Source: Alopecurus myosuroides
Lineage: Eukaryota; Streptophyta; Magnoliopsida; Poales; Poaceae
Direction of reading: 5' to 3'
DNA: 64,000 bases
Assembly: GCA_028641055.1 (NCBI GenBank)
Contig: CM054063.1
Coordinates: 179,496,756 to 179,560,755, forward strand
A program made the position numbers and the translations under genes. The notes under the pieces were generated by a model. That model saw only the letters and a program-made list of their open reading frames with translations. It was not told the origin of the DNA and did no database searches. Position 1 is the first letter of the stretch, and every line of letters begins with the position of its first letter. Shown here piece after piece: positions 47,806 to 58,377 of this stretch.

Positions 47806-49772
47806 AAAGCCTAAGATTGGTGGGAGGTATACCGACATCACACTCATTTATATATCATGTTCGGTCGGTTCTTTGTATATCCATCTTTTCGTTTCTTTCT
47901 CTTCTTTCGCTTCTTTTTGTTTCTTTCGTTTGTTTTCGTTTCTCTTATTTCTTTTTTTTATTGTTTTGTTCTTGTTTTCCAAAACACAAAAAGACCAAAA
48001 ATATTTCTGTTGTTTCTTTTTATTTGCTTCTTTAGTTTCTTTATTTGGTTTGCTTTCTTTAAGTTGCAGTTTAATATTCAAAAATCCAAAAATATTTTGT
48101 TTTGTTTGCTTGTTCTCTTTCTGTTCGTGCTCTAATTGAAAAACCCAAAAATATTTGTTGTTCTTCTTTGGTTTTATAAAGTTTCTACAGAGTTCAACAG
48201 TCGTCCGTGACTCCATTGGAGCTTTGTTTTCATTATATATTATTCGAGCCACAAGTGAAGAGCAATAATGATGATCTACAACAATTCAAGTTGTGGTGAG
48301 AGTCTGGTATGAACTCTATTTGCTTTCATTTTTGTACAAATATCCATCTATGTGAGCATGATTAGTTTGTTCGTATAAGATATATGTGACTTAATGGCTG
48401 CTTAATAGTTCATGCTCTCTCATGTTTTGTTCCAATTTACTAATGGTAAATGACATGTCATATAAATATTTGTTCGCATTGTTCCATTCGTAGAAGGACA
48501 TGATATTGTGGTAGCCTACTCTGACTGTTTCATTTGAATTGACTTGGCACATGCTCACGCATGCTAAGACTGAAAACAAAAAGTCAATAAGCCTCGATGA
48601 TTTATTTTGCCTCAGAGTTCTAGTATCAATTTTATGCCTCAGTTAATTTTACTTTGTCGCAAACATGATTATGATAGTTGTTGCTCTCTTGATTGTCGCT
48701 CCCTCTCTATTTGCTAGCCTTCACCTGTACTGAGTATGATCTCTACTCGTGCATCCAACTCCCAAAAACCAAAGTCTGCCAAATGTGTCCACCATACCTT
48801 CCTATATGTGGTATTTAACCGCCACTCCAAGTAAATTGCTCATGTGCTACCTTTATAACCTGCTAAAAATTATTCCTGTTTTGTGCCCCTGTTTTAAGAC
48901 GTATATTGCGAATCTTTATCTCACTTGTTGATTGGATTTCACACCCTAGAATAGTGGCTTCATCCGCTTATCCAAATGACAGAAGAACTAGCAGCGGGGT
49001 GCCCAGCCCGAAATTAATGCGCACAAATTCTCTTCACTCTTTTTGCCCCTGATTTAGCAGTCAAAGCATAATTATGTAAACAAAAGAGAAAGAGGGATGA
49101 CCTTCTATCCAGATGCGTCCTTCACATGGGAGCCGCTCTTCTGAATCCAGTTGGCTTGTGACGTACTGTATTGTCTGTTTACCATTCGTTGACATAAGCA
49201 TACACCTCTCTCAAAATGTTTTCAATACCTCTGTTTAATAAAATAAAAAGCTCTAGCACATGAGTGATCCATGCTTCCCTCTGCGAAGGGCCTTTCTTTT
49301 ACTTTTATGTTGAGTCTCCGCCATATTCTTCGAGCACTTTCTTGAGAGCACAATGGTCATTCGTAGTGTGATGTGTTTGTCCCAAAGTACGGTTGATTGT
49401 GGTATAACTTTGATACTTGTATCTTTGATATCTTTACTTGTAGTCTTCCCTTGAACTTCAGAGGTGCCCTAGCATTTATGTTTTGCCCCACACTTAAGGG
49501 CAAGCGAGATACCACTTTATTAGATCCTTTTGATGAATATTACAATCTTGCAAATAGTTATGCTTCATGTTTTTTATTATTAATATGTTGGTATCTCTTC
49601 ATGGTTTGCATAGCTATTAAGTGACAGTATCTTGCATGTATCTTATCATGAGCATAATTAAGTATTTGATCATATAGTGAGTATATTTACATCATATGAA
49701 AGAAATGTGCTCGTAAAAGTCTTTTATCACACTCAGTTGTCACTGAATTGCTTGAGGACAAACAATAAGCTA
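47806..49772. other. Non-coding 3' part of element D with T-rich tract
   Basis: A strongly pyrimidine-rich tract spans 47870-48180. Three copies of CCAAAAATATTT lie within it (near 47995, 48086, 48142). The rest has no supported gene. Confidence 0.6.
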
Positions 49773-49785
49773 AGCTTGGGGGGAG
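49773..49785 (+). promoter_or_regulatory. Polypurine tract of element D
   Basis: AGCTTGGGGGGAG lies directly before the 3' LTR start at 49787. Confidence 0.8.
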
Positions 49786-49786
49786 T

Positions 49787-51183
49787 TGATACGTCGAAAA
49801 CATATCTCCTTTTCCAACAATTTTCTTATTGTTTTCCTTGAAACTTGTGTGTTTTGAATACAACTAACACGGACTAACGCTGTTTTCAGTAGAATTACCT
49901 TGGTGTCTTGTTTTTGTGCAGAAAAATCAACTTTCGGGAAATTGCCCAGAAAAGACCCTATTGGTGTTTTCACACCAAAAGACCCCGGGGGCCAGGAAGG
50001 GGCCAAGAGAAGAGCTACAGGGTGGCTACACCCCCCTGGCGTGCCCCCCTTGGCCGCGCCAGCATAGGGTGTGGGCAACCCAGAGCCCCTCTCGGACTCC
50101 CCTTTCGACTACAAATAGTCTTCAACCCTAAAATGCGAGGGGGTTCATCATATTCCACAGAAACACAACAGAGCGCCGCCGCCATCTCGAACCTCGATTC
50201 GGGGATCAGAAACTCCGTTCTGGCACCCTGCCGGGACTGGGAATTGGAGGAGATCATCGCCATCGTCATCACCAACGCCTCTCCATCGACCATCCATGTT
50301 TCCCCGATCCATGTGCGACTAATTACCCACTGTAGGCTGAAGGGGATGGTAGGGATTGGATGAGATTGTTCATGTAATAATGCTGTGATTGTTAGGGCAT
50401 AGTGCCTAGTATCTTCTATTAGTGCTATTGACATTGTTGCAACTTGTTATGCTTAATGCTTGCCACTTTGGGCCCGAGTGCCATGATCTCAGATCTGAAC
50501 ATGTTATTGAATCACGATGATAATTATTGTTTCTTGATCATACCTGCAATTTTTTTACACATATCGTTGTCCGGAACCCGAGGCCCCGAAGTGACAGAAA
50601 TTGGGACAACCGGAGGGGATGGCTGTGATGTGCGGATCACATGTGTTCACGGAGTGTTAATGCTTTGCTCCGGTGTTCTATTAAAAGGAACACCTTAATT
50701 ACCAGTAGTTACCTTGAGGCCCTGCTGAACACGGGCTGGTAGGACAAAATATGTTGTGCAAGTTTTCATTGCAAGCACGTACGACTATTTACGGAACACA
50801 TGCCTATGGTTACTTAGTGCTTGGATGTTTTATCTTATTTATCTGCAATGCCCATGTCTTGATTATTATATGAACTATCTTATCCATACAACGCCCGTTC
50901 ATCCATCCCTATGCCTACAGTATTTAATCATGTTGTTTACTTCAAACACTACTGCTGCTGCTGTTTTCATCCCACTGCTGCTATTATTTCACTACTGCTG
51001 CTACTATAAAACTGTTACTACTTATAAACCAGTGCGAACAAAAGTACTTTCAGGTGCAGGTGAATTGACAACTCACTTGTTAAGGCTCACAAATATTCTT
51101 TGGCTCCCCTTGTGTCGAATCAATAAATTTGGGTTTTACTTCCCTCGAAGACTGTTGCGATCCCCTATACTTGTGGGTCATCA
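49787..51183 (+). repeat. 3' LTR of element D
   Basis: It starts TGATACGTCG and ends GTGGGTCATCA, followed by GTGGT. It is about the same length (1397 bp) as the 5' LTR, with scattered substitutions concentrated in the first 300 bases. Confidence 0.95.
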
Positions 51184-51308
51184 GTGGTCAAGGCAGCCAT
51201 GCTGCCCGAGAGGGAGAGACTACTGGGTTGCATTTACAGGAATTTGAAATTTCCACCACACATGCTACCCAACTACTAAGATCTATCTATACAGATACAA
51301 GTAAATAA
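51184..51308 (+). pseudogene. LINE-type ORF1 fragment, right part
   Basis: The frame interrupted at 41845 resumes here (QGSHAARERETTG) once element D and one target copy are removed. It decays within about 40 codons at the edge of Copia element E. Confidence 0.55.
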
Positions 51309-52045
51309 TGAAGGGGCTACGTAGTATAATAACAAAAAAAATCCTACTCACGAGAACCAAAGCAAGTAAGGATCTATAACTATGCAGCTATGAAGTAACA
51401 GAGAATATTGGATATAATAACCCTGAAGACCGATAGCGGGGATTATGCTCCCGCACAAGAGTTGATGATGGATTTGTACGTAGCCGACCTCAATATCGTG
51501 TAGTTTATGGCGATGCGAATCTACAACCAAAAGTATGGTGCCTCGCAGGGTTTACACACATATGGTGTCGGTGTAACCGATGGCTCTTGAAGCTCCGATC
51601 CAGCAAAACAGCGGGGGTAGAGAGATGGACAAGAGAGAACACTATGCGGCGGTGGGTGTAGGGTAGAGAGATCATCGACTCTCGTGCAACTCCAAAATGG
51701 GAACCACTAGATGAGAGAAGAGAGAGAGAAATTGGTGCCAAAAGAGAGGGGGTGCCTCCCTTTAAATAGGAGGAGGAGGGGAGGCTTTCCCCTTAGCTTA
51801 GCCATGTGGGACTAAACTTCACATGGCTGGCCAGCCAAGGGGTGCAATCCGCACCCTCACATGGGCCCTAAGAGGCCCATGCGAGTTGATTCTCTCTCCC
51901 TCCATTTCTCCTTTTTCCCTATTGGGCCTGTTTTGCCACTAAACCCCGTTAGGGCAAAAATGGATCTATAAATCAAATAAATATATATTTAATTATTAAT
52001 TACACTAATTAATGATAAATACCTATTATTTAACTTATTTCAACA
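51309..52045 (-). repeat. Probable 3' LTR of Copia element E
   Basis: On the minus strand it would start TGTTGAAATAAG at 52045 and end CTACGTAGCCCCTTCA at 51309, a typical Copia-like end after GAGTAGGATTTTTTTTG. A minus-strand CCTATTTAAAGG near 51760 fits a TATA box. I did not find the partner LTR, so the limits are estimates. Confidence 0.5.
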
Positions 52046-54154
52046 TTGAAACACCTTTCATGGCCCTTTGATCTCCATCGCATAAATCCCGGAAATATTA
52101 TGGGTCTATTCTCTCTTATTCTCTTCGGTAATAAATCACTCTATCATCGGTCACTCTTAAGTGTGACACCCTAATGGTTTGAGATAACTACAGACATGAT
52201 CGACATCCCTCTCCGATCAATGGCCAAAGAAGGTCCTGGAATCCCCCTTCGCCCCCTATGCAATCTACGATTATCTTTGTTGCTAAACCTTAAATGGAAT
52301 TTCCCCCACCTTGTGTCATCGATACTTGGTTTGTCCGAGACTTGTTCTCCGCTATCTCCATACCTAGTATGATCTTGTTACTGACACGCTAAGATAAACT
52401 CAATATTTTACCTAGTCTTACAAGTAAGAAGTCCTTCTTTGCTTGTTCTATTCTGAACACCTTTAAAATTCAGTCTAGGAAAATATTCCGACTTAATGTT
52501 ATTATGCACCACGATCTATACATTATAGATCAATGCCTAATACCTATTTAACCTCATTATAGAAAATTTGTTCACTTAAATAATCATTTATACTTTACTA
52601 GAGAATTTGTATCATTACCTATATGTCTCCACATATCAAAATAGGAATGAACTTAGCTCCCACTAAAATGTGCCATCCACATATAAGACTAGGGAATTTA
52701 GCTCCCACTCAAATATCCCATTCACATATAAGATTACGAAAACCTACTTAGATCCCACTCACTTTCTTGTAAATATAGGTATTTTCACCTATTTTGGACG
52801 ACTCAAAAAAATCATTTGATCACATTATCAGAGTGAAGATTCCAACTCTGATATGCTTGCTTCAGCTCATGATGGTCAACTGAAGTTTGCATACTTGTAT
52901 ATCATTCTTAGGATCAACAAAACCTTCTAGTTGTACAATTAAAACTCTTCCCTTAATGTTGCCATTAGAGAACATGGTCTCTTTAATCCATCTATCAATT
53001 TCCTATTTGAAATTGTAGTAACTGTGAAGACAATCCTAAATAGACTTAAGCTTTACCACATGAGATAGAATCTCGTTGTGGTCAACTCGTTGAATTTTTC
53101 GAAAAAATTTCGTGACAAATCAAACTTTATAGATGGTTCCTATTCCGTCAATGTCTATTTCCCCATAAAATTCCATTTTCTCTCAGTGGCCCGGAGGCCA
53201 TCGAGAAGATCCACCCAAGTCACCACTTGGTAATCATACATGGATTTTTATCTCGGATTATATATGGCTTATAACCATTTGTCGGACTTTAGGTCCACGA
53301 TCACTTCCTTGTATTCTGTAGGTTTTTTCATGTTTCATTAACATGATGGTCATGACTGAATTGTCATACCTCTTAGTGCGGAACACTTTCTTGCACATCT
53401 AGGGTCTTAGTAATTCCTTCTTCATAGTTTGTAGGTTTGTCATGTTTCATTACCATTATGGTCATAAAAATATTGTTATACCACTTAGTGCGGAACACAT
53501 TCTCGCACGCCTATGATCTTAGTATGAGATTTGATCAGAGCTACGTGATCATTATCATTAGCTTCCTTCTAGAGAACGATTCCGGAACAACTTCCGCAGC
53601 ACCACTCGAAGTCCAGAGGGAAAATTCGTTAACTCCGTCTTTTTGTATATTCTCTCACACTTATAACCTTGGCAAGCTACATTTTCTTGAGTAAGGTACG
53701 TTCTAGCAACGAATTTCCTTTGTTGTAAGATATGTATCCAATTGATTTATCACATACTCTACAAAGATGATTTTTTCCGCTTTAGGTTCAAACTTTTTGA
53801 AAAACTAAATTATATTAACGACAATCTAGGCTAAAATCCATGCCATAACTCATATGGTATTGTCTCCACGGATTAGATGGTTTTTCCTATTATTTAAAGT
53901 GAATGTTTTGATTCTAACATATAACTCAAATGAAAATAATAATTTCATAAGAAATATTATTTACCATACATTATCCAATAGGGTATGGTTATGACGTGCA
54001 AACACACCATAGCATTGTGGTGTTCCATGCAACGTTATTTGTGAAACTCTTTTCACCAGTCTTCCAATGATATGAGAAGACTCCATAACGCAAATCCTTA
54101 TCTCCTCGATTAGAATCACATGAAATTGATTTTCTTGCTAAATCTATTTTCTAT
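52046..54154 (-). pseudogene. Copia pol remnant (integrase end and RT), broken
   Basis: On the minus strand the RT segment reads LEGFVDPKND..VCKLQ near 52880-52930, and upstream of it MFSNGNIKG in place of the usual AFLNGNIKEE near 52975. It continues with HIRVGIF in place of KQASRSWN. The 53200-54150 part resembles the antisense of a Copia integrase end and linker, including HHNAMVCLHVI-like codons near 53990-54030. Stops and shifts are frequent. From RT to LTR only about 0.8 kb remain, so RNase H is shortened or lost. Confidence 0.7.
53318..53525. repeat. Two tandem units of about 105 bp in Copia element E
   Basis: Unit 1 (about 53318-53412) and unit 2 (about 53424-53520) share GTAGGTTT..TCATGTTTCATTA, ATGGTCAT, CTTAGTGCGGAACAC and TAGGTCTTAGTA-like blocks in the same order. 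Confidence 0.7.
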
Positions 54155-54713
54155 TGTCGGATATATACTGAATAGGGGTATAGAAGATGGTAGACAAAAG
54201 AGCCGGACTACCAGGGTGGCCTACATGGTAATAGGCTTGGGTCCATTGGGCGGCCCAGTAGTCCGACGCGCAGAAGCCGGATTCTAGAAGAACCCGGATC
54301 ACGGCCCACGTGATCTGGCTTGGAGGAGAAGACGGATTCCTTACTTTCCAAGTTACAAGTTAAACGTAGTCTTCTAGGTTTCTTGTTCTGTAAGCCCTAA
54401 TCCGGCTATTATATAAAGCCGGACGGGAGATAGATTAGATAGGTTCAAGTTTCACCAGCTAAAGCTCTACGCAACTCGCCGAGAAGCTCATCCTCGTCGA
54501 GTAGCTAGATCTATTCCCTTACACTGTAACCCTGTTATACGGCCTTTAGTCCCGATTAGTGAGAAGTGCAGGAGTAGGTACGCCGTACTGTCGCGACGTA
54601 CCGAACCTGGGTAAAATCCCGTGTTCTGTGTTACTACGCTATCCCGTTACCCCACGTCTCTACCGTAGTCTCATGGCACCCCAGTCTATGAAAACTACTA
54701 CGATGTCTCGACA
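54155..54713 (+). repeat. 5' LTR of Tat element C
   Basis: It starts TGTCGGATATATAC and ends TCTCGACA, as in A. The TATA box TATATAAA is at 54410-54417. The ATGs at 54673 and 54703 inside it are in frame with gag. Confidence 0.92.
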
Positions 54714-57700
54714 GTTGGCGCCCACCATGGGGCAAACGACGTCAGGCGTGAAATTCCGATCTGGGATACTCGGCGGAATTGGAAGATCGATCACTGTCGG
54801 AAGCTTGGAATTCGACGACGACGTCGGGCGCTTCCTCGACAATGGATCCTACATACCGGCGCAAAACCACCTGGTAAGTGCCTGCGTGTTACCGATCGGA
54901 TCTGCTAACATCTTTATCGGACTAACCGCAGAGGCAATGGGGTTTTGCGGTGGAAGCAAATTTATCCCACCCGCCCTATACCCAGTCGAAGACGACTATG
55001 ATGCCGGATTCTGCTCAGATCGCCGACAAAACAGTGATACACACTTCATCGGCATGGTGCAATCCGAAATCGCTGAAAACACGGATGACGGAAATCCCGT
55101 GCTAGAAGCAGATAACAACCTACCCGTCATAGAGACGGAAGAACCAATACCCGTCACAGAGACGGAAGATCCGACATCCGTCAACCAGACGATGAACTCG
55201 GAAGCAGAATCCGTGCTTGCCGCCATTGAGGCGAGATTGGAGTCAGAAACTGGATCGGATAACTTCGACTCCGAAGACGAAGACGAGGATGCCTTCGTAA
55301 GAAAGGTTAAGTCCTTTCAAGAGGGATTCCATGAAGTGCTAATGGCAAAACCAGCTGATACAACGGGTGCCGACAGCCAGGAAAGCCCTAAAACCCCTCC
55401 GCCAGTGGAAGAGAGAGAAGACGGAGAAACTTCTCCGATATTCCCTAATGTCAAGGAGATGACAGAGGATGAACCTGTCAAAAAACCTCCGTCTTCCAAG
55501 AAAAAGCACCGTGCTTCTAAAAAACTCCAGTACAAACTCCGGAAGAAAAAGTCAGCTGATCTCGCTGATGAAAACCTGGAAGTTGGAGATATTAGTGGCA
55601 CAAAGCCCGCGAAAAAGAAATCTAAGGAAATCACTGCTCCGCCAATGACAGAACTGGAAGAGCAAGAACTATTACAAACACCAGTGGGACCAGATGAACC
55701 CCCTGAGATGCTGGAAGCCAGGAGACAAGCTTTCCAACGGCAACAGCAACATCTGCTTAGATCTCGGCAACATCTCCAACAAACCCATAATGACATCAAA
55801 GTCATGAAGGAAGAAATAGAGGAGTACGAGAGAAAGCATAGATCTGCCTTAAAACCTACTCGGTTACCCGGAATCGCAAAACCGGAAGAACTGCCGCCAA
55901 AAGAAAGGTTTTATAACCCATCTTGGCAAAAGCAGTTAAACGGCAAAGATGCCAAGGGCGAACCAATATACAAAACCGCAGCGGAAAACGCGGAAGCAGC
56001 GTTTGCCATCCTAAATAACGATCTGTACTCCAACGGGGAAAAACTCCAAGGGGTGTATGCTTTCCTAGGAAAAGCATTACAGCAGCAACAGCGAGGACAA
56101 GAGCGATCAGGGAGGCTGCATGATAATTCCGCCCTCTGCAAAACAGTTACTTGCGCTGCTGGAGCACCTGGACCGGAAGAACCCGGAGATTCGGATAAAA
56201 AAGAGGATCCGAGAAAAGACAAGAAAAACCCCGACAACCGGGACGCAGCGTCTAGAACCGGACCTCATCTCCCGAAAGATGGATATAAACCACACGATCG
56301 GGAAGACAAACACCGGAATGACGGAAAAATAATGCCACTTCCGAGAAACCCAGCTGAAAAAGCTGGAAGATACGATACACCTCACAGACGTGAAAGATCT
56401 CGGACACCGCCTAAAGATAAGGAAAGGTACAGGAGCAGGACTCCACCTAATCCCAGGGGGCGTGACAACGGAAGAGATAGAGATAACCTCGGAAAAGCGC
56501 GTCCGCGCAACAATGGAAAAGAAAGGAGCAGATCCCCTTCTGTCCATTCAGCCGGGAGATATTCTGCACATATTGATAGAGCAGAAAAGGATGATATATA
56601 CTTTGGTCCTAAGTGTTTTACTGACAGGATCCGAAGGATAACCCTGCATTCTGGCTTCGCCAAAGTTGGTCCAACCTACCAAAAGTATACCGGCAGTACA
56701 AACCCGGATACCTGGCTCTCAGATTATTACACAGCCGTCCAAATCAACAACGGGACAGACCTGGAAGCTGTCAAGTTTCTTCCCCTAATGTTGCTAGACG
56801 GAGCCAGAGATTGGATCAATGGTTTACCATCAAGAACTGTCGACAGTTGGGATGATATGGCGAGAGTATTTACTCAGCATTTTCGGGGAACATACAAACG
56901 CCCAAATAGCATCAACCAGCTGAACCGTTGCACCCAATTTGAAGACGAACCATACGTGGATTTCATCTCCAGATGGACTGCAATGAAGAATAGTTGCTCT
57001 GGAGTAACTGACGTACAAGCAATGCATGCTTTCGTCAATGGCCTAAAACCCGGACTTGTACCGTTCATGGTTGGTTCTAAAAAGCATAAAGATCTCGGAT
57101 CTATGCTTACAACCGCTAATGAGCATGCTGCAGCCGAAGATGATATCAGAGCAAGAGGAGGCAATATTGAGTCACTGATACTGGCCAAGAAAACACCTCG
57201 TTCTGATAAAAAAGGAACTCCGGAGTCAACAACAAAGCCCAAGGAGGTCAACATAGCCTTTGGAGGAGAAAAGGTGAATAAGTGGAAAGGCCGCAGTCCA
57301 GATCCAATCAATTACACTCCCGAAGAATGGGAGAGAATTAAGTCGGAACCCTGCGTCCACCATTCTCAGTTTGGGAAACCAACCCACACAAACGCGCAAT
57401 GCCGGCTAAACAAGCATATGAAAGGCAATGCAGGATCCGGAAATAAAGGGAAGGGTTCCAAGAGGAAACCTGCCAAACAAAAGCCAGAAGCTGAAAAAGA
57501 AGACAGTGAATCGGACACTGATGACAAAATCCAGGAACAGCAGCGAAAAGGCGAACCCAAATTTCCGAGAGTTGACGGAGAAGCAATGTTAACTTTCCTA
57601 GCAACCCCGTCAGCAAAGGTGGCCAAAAGGACACTTCGAGAAATAAACGCGGTTGTTCCTGCGACCCCGAAATTCTTGAAGTACTCCAACACACCGATAA

Positions 57701-58377
57701 TCTGGGATCAGTCAGATCATCCCGGAAATATCCCTGAACCCGGCACACAAGCTCTTGTTGTAAGCCCTATTGTTCAAAACACTAGGCTAAGAAGAGTGCT
57801 GATGGACGGAGGATCCAGCATCAATATAATGTACCTGGATACACTGAAGCACTTGAAGATCTCCGAGTCACAGCTCAACTACAGCAATATACGCTTCCAC
57901 GGCATTGTCCCAGGCAGGCAAGCACGATCCCTAGGAGAGATTTCCCTAGATGTCACCTTCGGAGATAAAGATCACTTCCGGCAGGAAAAAGTATCCTTCG
58001 AAGTAGTGCCGTTCGAAAGCATGTATCACGCAATACTCGGACGTCCGGCTTTCGCCAAATTTATGGCAAGATCTTGCTATATCTACAACAAGCTGAAGAT
58101 GCCAGGACCCAAAGGAGGAGTAATCACCATTGCCGGTGATTTCAGGCTGGCAAACGAGTTGGAGAAAGAAAACGCCCTTTGCGCTCAGAGAGTTATAGCA
58201 AAGGAGGAACTGAAGGAATTAGCCAAGGAGGTATCGCCGAAAGAAATGCCGGCAGGAAAAGAAACTCGGAAGCCAACAGATAGCTTCAAGGCGTCCGAGA
58301 ATACAAGACAGGTAATCATAGATCCCAAAGATCCGACAAAATTTGTCGTCGTAGGGACTGGGATGACCGACAAATAG
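54673..58377 (+). CDS. Gag-protease of Tat element C
   Basis: It encodes capsid and the aspartic protease. I choose ATG 54673 (in the LTR, also present in A); 54703 or the ATG in the primer site (54727) are alternatives. Counting from 54673 there are about 1234 residues, long for gag-protease. A long acidic, Pro/Lys-rich N-terminal region (about 1-500) precedes an Arg/Asp/Ser-rich stretch (560-680). Then follow the gag core (NPDTWLSDYYTAVQ, FLPLMLLDGARDWING; about 710-860), a Cys/His segment (CVHHSQFGKPTHTNAQC, about 895-911) and the protease (LMDGGSSINIMY near 1045; ILGRPAFAKFM near 1125). It ends at TAG 58375-58377; the next frame continues directly in the same phase. Confidence 0.92.
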   Translation: MAPQSMKTTTMSRQLAPTMGQTTSGVKFRSGILGGIGRSITVGSLEFDDDVGRFLDNGSYIPAQNHLVSACVLPIGSANIFIGLTAEAMGFCGGSKFIPPALYPVEDDYDAGFCSDRRQNSDTHFIGMVQSEIAENTDDGNPVLEADNNLPVIETEEPIPVTETEDPTSVNQTMNSEAESVLAAIEARLESETGSDNFDSEDEDEDAFVRKVKSFQEGFHEVLMAKPADTTGADSQESPKTPPPVEEREDGETSPIFPNVKEMTEDEPVKKPPSSKKKHRASKKLQYKLRKKKSADLADENLEVGDISGTKPAKKKSKEITAPPMTELEEQELLQTPVGPDEPPEMLEARRQAFQRQQQHLLRSRQHLQQTHNDIKVMKEEIEEYERKHRSALKPTRLPGIAKPEELPPKERFYNPSWQKQLNGKDAKGEPIYKTAAENAEAAFAILNNDLYSNGEKLQGVYAFLGKALQQQQRGQERSGRLHDNSALCKTVTCAAGAPGPEEPGDSDKKEDPRKDKKNPDNRDAASRTGPHLPKDGYKPHDREDKHRNDGKIMPLPRNPAEKAGRYDTPHRRERSRTPPKDKERYRSRTPPNPRGRDNGRDRDNLGKARPRNNGKERSRSPSVHSAGRYSAHIDRAEKDDIYFGPKCFTDRIRRITLHSGFAKVGPTYQKYTGSTNPDTWLSDYYTAVQINNGTDLEAVKFLPLMLLDGARDWINGLPSRTVDSWDDMARVFTQHFRGTYKRPNSINQLNRCTQFEDEPYVDFISRWTAMKNSCSGVTDVQAMHAFVNGLKPGLVPFMVGSKKHKDLGSMLTTANEHAAAEDDIRARGGNIESLILAKKTPRSDKKGTPESTTKPKEVNIAFGGEKVNKWKGRSPDPINYTPEEWERIKSEPCVHHSQFGKPTHTNAQCRLNKHMKGNAGSGNKGKGSKRKPAKQKPEAEKEDSESDTDDKIQEQQRKGEPKFPRVDGEAMLTFLATPSAKVAKRTLREINAVVPATPKFLKYSNTPIIWDQSDHPGNIPEPGTQALVVSPIVQNTRLRRVLMDGGSSINIMYLDTLKHLKISESQLNYSNIRFHGIVPGRQARSLGEISLDVTFGDKDHFRQEKVSFEVVPFESMYHAILGRPAFAKFMARSCYIYNKLKMPGPKGGVITIAGDFRLANELEKENALCAQRVIAKEELKELAKEVSPKEMPAGKETRKPTDSFKASENTRQVIIDPKDPTKFVVVGTGMTDK
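54715..54732 (+). promoter_or_regulatory. Primer-binding site of Tat element C
   Basis: TTGGCGCCCACCATGGGG differs from A and B by one base (G to A), which creates an in-frame ATG inside the site. Confidence 0.85.

Larger units (their letters stand above)
41846..51183 (+). mobile_element. Athila-type gypsy element D, non-autonomous
   Basis: LTRs at 41846-43240 and 49787-51183 are flanked by GTGGT on both sides (41841-41845 and 51184-51188). The LTR start TGATACGTCGAAAAC, the primer-binding site TGGCGCCGTTGCCGGGGA and the gag type resemble the Athila-type group that includes Sabrina and WHAM in Triticeae. There is gag and protease but no RT, RNase H or integrase; a second ORF fills the downstream part. 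LTR copies differ by roughly 5% by eye. The family name is not certain. Confidence 0.9.
51309..54154 (-). mobile_element. Decayed Copia retrotransposon E (minus strand, cut by element C)
   Basis: Read on the minus strand: decayed integrase C-terminal and RT sequence, then the LTR. It is interrupted at 54154 by element C, so its 5' part lies beyond C, outside the window. Many substitutions and stops show it is old. Confidence 0.75.

Noticed and set aside
47848..48252. Lys-rich minus-strand ORF of 134 codons and overlapping Phe-rich plus-strand ORFs
   Set aside because: They are by-products of a T-rich tract in element D; composition is extreme and there is no start context or conserved motif.
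55317..55805. Ser/Cys-rich minus-strand ORF of 162 codons opposite gag of element C
   Set aside because: Shadow of the Asp/Glu/Lys-rich gag frame.
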